From Mycolicibacterium poriferae (GTDB lineage: Bacteria > Actinomycetota > Actinomycetes > Mycobacteriales > Mycobacteriaceae): a DNA stretch of 64,000 nt. Numbering within the stretch: position 1 is the stretch's first letter; each line of letters starts with the position of its first letter. The stretch covers positions 248,001 through 312,000 of the forward strand of contig NZ_AP022570.1 of NCBI RefSeq assembly GCF_010728325.1, written 5' to 3'. A program made the translations under genes and the position numbers. Positions 58,983 through 64,000 of this stretch are shown here, one piece after another. A model generated the notes under the pieces. It made no database searches, was not told where the DNA came from, and saw nothing but the letters and a program-made list of their open reading frames with translations.

Positions 58983-59678
58983 TCAGTTGCCGCTGTTCTC
59001 GGGGGTGCCGCCCAGCGCCGCTCCGCAGGCCGCCGGATAGGTGGCCTCCGCGGGAACACCGGTGGCGTTCATGACCTGCGCGATCTCCGATTCGCCGATC
59101 GGCGAATCCAGGTTGTACTGCCCGTTGCCGTCGACATCGATGCCGTGTTCGACGACGGTCAGATCCGCCAGGTGGGCGATGGTGCCGTCAGGCAGTTGCT
59201 CGGCGGTCAGTGTCCGGTCGTAGACCACCTGGCCGGTGTCATCGGCCACCGGGAACCTGTCCAGAGCCAGCGCGCTGTTCGAGTCGGTGGCGCCGTCGGT
59301 GGTCAGCGAGATGAAGATCGGTCCGTACGCGGCAGATCCGTCCACCGCCGAGAGCAAGCCGTCACCGTTGCGGTCCTTGGTCAGATCCTCCGCGGGTCCC
59401 GGGCACACGAAGTCCCGCCCCTCGGCATTGCCGTGGATGTGCTGGGCGTGCGGCTGGTTCGGAACCATGCCGGACGCGTTGACCTGCACTCGCAGGCTGC
59501 CGTCCGGGTTGGGGGTCAGCGTGGCGGTGCCGGTCACGTCGGTGCCGTTGAGCGGAAGCAACGGGATGACGGTGGGCACCGCCGGCGGTGGTGGCGGCTC
59601 CTGCGCCGTCGCGGTGCCGGCACCGGCCAGCGGGAGCGCCGCAGCCGCCGCCGCGGCGAAGATTGCCTTGGATCGCAT
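58983..59678 (-). CDS. Exported CHRD-like protein
   Basis: A 231-residue exported protein with signal peptide ending at TATAQ, then a Pro-rich spacer. The CHRD-type elements NASGMVPNQPHAQHIHGNAEG and an EF-hand-like calcium loop DRNGDGLLSAVDG are visible, the latter possibly binding calcium. A second Asp-rich loop DVDGNGQYNLD lies near the end, and two cysteines frame the domain. CHRD domains occur in chordin and many bacterial secreted proteins of unknown role. It stands alone between PHP and the mycothiol-type gene, with 88 bases upstream to the next gene. Confidence 0.8.
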   Translation of the reverse strand: MRSKAIFAAAAAAALPLAGAGTATAQEPPPPPAVPTVIPLLPLNGTDVTGTATLTPNPDGSLRVQVNASGMVPNQPHAQHIHGNAEGRDFVCPGPAEDLTKDRNGDGLLSAVDGSAAYGPIFISLTTDGATDSNSALALDRFPVADDTGQVVYDRTLTAEQLPDGTIAHLADLTVVEHGIDVDGNGQYNLDSPIGESEIAQVMNATGVPAEATYPAACGAALGGTPENSGN

Positions 59679-59767
59679 TACTGTCCTCCTCGTTCGGGTC
59701 GCTCCATCTCCAGATGGGTGCCATCAGGACTGCTACCCGGTGTGCCGGCTGGCAAACAGCGTGGAGG

Positions 59768-60340
59768 TCAGCGCGGGGGTTGCCACTGCGGATCGCGGCC
59801 GGTCAACGCCACCACCCGGGTGAGCGCCGGGGCGTCATCGGCGACGGCCCGCGGTGCGTCGAACAGGCCTTCCACCGGGTCTTCGGCGAACGAGGCGACG
59901 TGCGGCAGGATCGCCGCGAGCAGTGCGGGCGCTACGTCGTACGCCAGACCTGCAGCGCGCGCGAGATCCCACCCGTGCACGACCACCTCGGTGAGCGCGA
60001 TCAAGCCGCAGACCTCGGCGGGGAAATCGATCCCGGCTGCCCGGGTCGTGCCGGTCCACGCCGCCGGGTCGGCCCACGCTGCGCCCAGCGCGGCGAGTCG
60101 AGCCGGATAATTCGCCCGCCAGTCGGCGTCGAGTGCGGCGTCGGGGGTCGGCCCGGTGTCGGTCAGCTCGCCGAACTGCTTGCCGGCCGCAGCGGTGAAG
60201 GCCAGGGACAGTGCGCCGAGGTGCGCCAGCAGCGCGGCGACGTCCATGTCGCGGCACGGCGTGGGAGCGCCGAGCTGCGACTCGTCGAGAGCCTGGAGGA
60301 GGCCTGCGGTGGTGAGGCACGCGGGGGTCATGTCGATCAT
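59768..60340 (-). CDS. TIGR03086-type mycothiol-dependent metal-binding protein
   Basis: A 190-residue protein of the DinB/maleylpyruvate-isomerase N-terminal fold, TIGR03086-like. The conserved start APTPCRDMDVAALLAHLGALSLAF carries a Cys and a His of the family motif, and EVVVHGWDLARAAG supplies the second histidine. Family members bind a metal and may use mycothiol as cofactor for isomerisation or detoxification. ATG 60340 is used, ATG 60331 (MTPACL) being equally possible. It is divergent from the F420-type gene, with 68 bases between. Confidence 0.85.
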   Translation of the reverse strand: MIDMTPACLTTAGLLQALDESQLGAPTPCRDMDVAALLAHLGALSLAFTAAAGKQFGELTDTGPTPDAALDADWRANYPARLAALGAAWADPAAWTGTTRAAGIDFPAEVCGLIALTEVVVHGWDLARAAGLAYDVAPALLAAILPHVASFAEDPVEGLFDAPRAVADDAPALTRVVALTGRDPQWQPPR

Positions 60341-60408
60341 GGCGGTACAGACCGGCCGGGGGCGACGTTCTCATCGGTCTGCCAGCCGCTGCTTCTACAG
60401 TCGCAGGG

Positions 60409-61266
60409 GTGAGATTCGCCTTCAAGACATCCCCGCAGAACACCACGTGGCCGGACATGCTGGCGGTGTGGCAGGCCGCCGACGACATCGACGTGTTCGA
60501 ATCCGGGTGGACGTTCGACCACTTCTACCCGATCTTCTCCGATCCGACTGGCCCCTGCCTGGAAGGCTGGGTGACCCTGACCGCGCTGGCGCAGGCCACG
60601 ACGCGGCTGCGGGTCGGGGTGCTCGTCACCGGTATTCACTACCGACACCCTGCGGTGCTGGCCAACATGGCCTCGACGTTGGACATCGTGTCCGGTGGGC
60701 GTCTCGAACTCGGGATCGGTGCCGGCTGGAACGAGGAGGAGTCCGGCGCCTACGGCATCGCGCTGGGCACGGTCAAAGAGCGCTTCGACCGTTTCGAGGA
60801 GGCCTGTGAGGTGCTGACCGGGTTGCTGTCGCAGGAGACGACGAGCTTCGACGGCTCGTTCTACCGGCTCACCGAGGCGCGTAACGAACCCAAGGGCCCG
60901 CAGCGGCCTCATCCGCCGATCTGCATCGGCGGCAACGGCGAGAAGCGCACGCTGCGGATCACCGCCCGCTACGCCGACCACTGGAATTTCGTCGGCGGCC
61001 CGCCGGAGGAGTTCGCCCGCAAGCGCGAGGTGCTCGCCGCGCACTGCGCCGACGTCGGCCGTGATCCGAAGGACATCATGCTGTCGGCCCATGTGCGGCT
61101 GAACCCGGAGCGCGATTACGACCGGGTGATCGATGAGGCCGCCGCGCTCGGCGCCGAGGGACTGGACATGGCGATCGTGTACCTACCCCCGCCGTACGAT
61201 CCGGCAGTGCTGGAACCCCTGGCGGAAAAGATCCGGGAATCCGGTCTGGCCAGCAAAGATAGTTGA
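60409..61266 (+). CDS. LLM-class F420-dependent oxidoreductase
   Basis: A 285-residue luciferase-like (LLM-class) protein, of the kind that in actinobacteria uses coenzyme F420. The family start MRFAFKTSPQNTTWPDMLAVW and the barrel elements WVTLTALAQATTRLRVGVLVTGIHYRHPAVLANMASTLDIVSGGRLELGIGAGWNEEE are clear, as is GPQRPHPPICIGGNGEKRTL. Substrate unknown. The start is GTG 60409; TACAGT at 60396-60401 ends seven bases before it with no Shine-Dalgarno, so the transcript could be leaderless. Following 530 bases hold only a small gene on the other strand. Confidence 0.9.
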   Translation: MRFAFKTSPQNTTWPDMLAVWQAADDIDVFESGWTFDHFYPIFSDPTGPCLEGWVTLTALAQATTRLRVGVLVTGIHYRHPAVLANMASTLDIVSGGRLELGIGAGWNEEESGAYGIALGTVKERFDRFEEACEVLTGLLSQETTSFDGSFYRLTEARNEPKGPQRPHPPICIGGNGEKRTLRITARYADHWNFVGGPPEEFARKREVLAAHCADVGRDPKDIMLSAHVRLNPERDYDRVIDEAAALGAEGLDMAIVYLPPPYDPAVLEPLAEKIRESGLASKDS

Positions 61267-61797
61267 CGGTCACGAAAATATAACGATGCGGCAAAGAGTG
61301 AATCACCCGCCCGCCGGCGCCGCTGAGAGCCGGAGCGGGGTTCGCTAGATGCCGTAGCGAAGGAGCTCGTCAGCGGTGACCAACCGCTCGGCCTTCGCGG
61401 GAAAATCTCGACACTTGACGGGGTGACGGAACAATAACCAGGCAATTCGCCCTACCCGCGACCGGGTAATCTGGTTGATGTACACGGTGACCACTCCTGC
61501 GGTGTGCAATAGCTGACCCGGGGAGCCACCTTACCGCAGCGCCCTCACCAAGTCATTAGATACCCAGGGGCTGGCAAACTCTCGGAAACACGCCGATTAA
61601 TGATCGGATGTTTTTCAAGTAGCGGAAGTGACGGATGTGACTCGATCCGGGCACCAATTCCGCCCGCGGATGCCACCCGCGCCGAGATGGCGCGGAGGGT
61701 TGTGCAGCGCGCCTCAACCACAACCACCCACGCAATCTCGCGCTGCGAGACCTAAGCGCAAGCGCTCATCGCTGCCATCTGCTCTTCGCGCAAGCGC
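61267..61797. other. Intergenic region with a small gene and repeats
   Basis: Apart from the 46-residue reading frame at 61345-61485 on the minus strand, no coding sequence was found here. 61500-61750 is otherwise featureless, with the inverted repeat tacccg/cgggta at 61452-61467 inside the small gene. Two copies of a 20-base direct repeat begin at 61756. No tRNA or terminator was seen. Confidence 0.4.
61345..61485 (-). CDS. 46-residue conserved small protein
   Basis: A reading frame of 46 residues begins at GTG 61485 with AGGAG eight bases upstream. The sequence has a hydrophobic or amphipathic segment (VGRIAWLLFRHP) followed by a charged, structured-looking C-terminus (FPAKAERLVTADELLRYGI). 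It lies where M. tuberculosis has Rv3857c, a small possible membrane protein between Rv3856c and gltD, so it may be its homologue. The frame is well used (varied residues, proper stop) but the call rests on position and ribosome-binding site. Confidence 0.6.
   Translation of the reverse strand: MYINQITRSRVGRIAWLLFRHPVKCRDFPAKAERLVTADELLRYGI

Positions 61798-61807
<10 letters not shown>
61756..61807. repeat. 20-bp direct repeat at the 3' end of gltD
   Basis: gcgcaagcgctcatcgctgc occurs at 61756-61775 and again at 61788-61807, 32 bases apart. The second copy overlaps the last codons of gltD. Its core agcgcaagcgct is nearly palindromic. Similar elements seem common between mycobacterial genes, though I cannot count copies here. 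Confidence 0.85.
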
Positions 61808-63256
<1,449 letters not shown>

Positions 63257-63264
<8 letters not shown>

Positions 63265-64000
63265 CGGCGGCCGCCATGATCGCTTCGTCGACATCTCTGC
63301 CGCTGCTCTGCGCGTCGGCGATCGCCTGCAACACCCGCTTGTAGTCGCGCGGCATCACCTTTGTGAAGTGCGCCATCTCGTTCTCCCAATCAGCCAGAAT
63401 GCGTTGCCCCACCGCCGAATCGGTGGCATCAACGTGAGCGGTGATCATGCCGTGGACATACTCGGCGTCATCCGGACCCATGTCCTCGAGCAGCACCATC
63501 TCGGCGTTGAGGTTGTCACCCAACACGTTGTTCGGATCGTGGACGAAGGTGATACCGCCGGACATGCCCGCGGCGAAGTTGCGCCCGGTGGGCCCGAGGA
63601 TGATCACCCGTCCGCCGGTCATGTACTCACAGCCGTGGTCTCCGACGCCCTCGACCACTGCGTGCGCCCCGGAGTTGCGCACCGCGAACCGCTCGCCCAC
63701 CTGCCCCCGCAGGAACATCTGCCCCTCGGTCGCACCGAACAGAGCGACGTTGCCGGCGATGATGTTGTCCTCGGCGACATAGGTTTCCGGGGCATCCTCC
63801 GGCGGGCGCACGACGATGCGTCCACCCGACAGGCCCTTGCCGATGTAGTCGTTGGCGTCGCCGTACACCCGCAGCGTGATGCCCTTGGGCAGGAACGCAC
63901 CGAAGCTGTTACCCGCCGAACCGTCGAACGTGATGTCGATGGTTCCGTCGGGAAGCCCTTGACCGCCATAGGCCTTCGTCACCTCGTGGCCCAGCATGGT
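63257..64000 (-). CDS. gltB: Glutamate synthase large subunit, 3' end
   Basis: The C-terminal 247 residues of GltB, the frame being open to the edge of the window. This part is the beta-helix domain, with repeats such as [86 protein letters not shown]. The glutaminase and FMN/FeS domains lie upstream of the window. The subunit forms glutamate from glutamine and 2-oxoglutarate with GltD. The stop overlaps the gltD start by eight bases. Confidence 0.95.

Overview
The window is a stretch of chromosome from a GC-rich mycobacterium, most likely a Mycolicibacterium-type (environmental, fast-growing) species. The evidence is the unbroken cell-envelope cluster accD4-pks13-fadD32-culp6-fbpD-fbpA-aftB-ubiA-PAP2-glfT2-glf-erp, which makes mycolic acids and arabinogalactan and is specific to mycobacteria and close relatives. 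Gene order beyond it follows the Rv3799c-Rv3859c part of the M. tuberculosis map. Locus-tag comparisons here come from memory of that map, not from a search.

Layout. 1-2.8 kb: the 3' part of a phytoene-desaturase-like flavoprotein, then an APC permease. 2.9-5.8 kb: a membrane Ser/Thr kinase and a DUF4331 protein coupled to a small helical protein. 5.8-14.8 kb: the fadD32-pks13-accD4 operon, which activates, carboxylates and condenses fatty acids into mycolates. 15-18.7 kb: Culp6, a DUF732 lipoprotein and the mycolyltransferase-fold proteins FbpD and FbpA. 19-25.6 kb: the arabinogalactan operon glf-glfT2-PAP2-ubiA-aftB. 25.8-34.2 kb: erp, an LGFP amidase, a HAD phosphatase, two acyltransferases, a Rieske/beta-lactamase-fold protein and its small partner, DUF3592 and MOSC proteins. 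The sulfolipid locus that M. tuberculosis carries just before serS is absent. 34.3-43.9 kb: serS, a septum-formation-family protein, a zinc metallopeptidase, a Cys-rich 66-aa protein, a histidine phosphatase, pheA, an IdeR-type iron box with a DUF2470 protein, a CPBP protease, an LCP protein, bfrB with iron boxes, and glpQ1.

At 45-49 kb lies the most unusual stretch. The position occupied by Fe/Mn sodA in M. tuberculosis carries a nickel superoxide dismutase (sodN) and its maturation protease (sodX), divergently arranged. It is flanked by a cluster of DnaA-box-like sites, an unlisted 51-aa membrane protein, and a yybP-ykoY manganese riboswitch driving a TMEM165/GDT1 cation transporter. espR follows. 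Between espR and the Rv3850-like gene sits a three-gene insertion: a MAB_1171c-like membrane protein, an ImmA/IrrE metallopeptidase and an acidic exported protein. 52-64 kb returns to the conserved order: copC-like, hns-like, rraA, ethA/ethR with a clear palindromic operator, dinB3, a PHP-domain protein, a CHRD-type exported protein, a mycothiol-type DinB-fold protein, an F420-type oxidoreductase, a 46-aa protein, gltD and the 3' end of gltB.

No tRNA, rRNA, CRISPR array or insertion sequence was recognised. Several genes (bfrB, sodN, ethR, the LGFP amidase, the LCP gene) have a TANNNT hexamer six or seven bases before the start codon and no Shine-Dalgarno sequence, which suggests leaderless transcripts.
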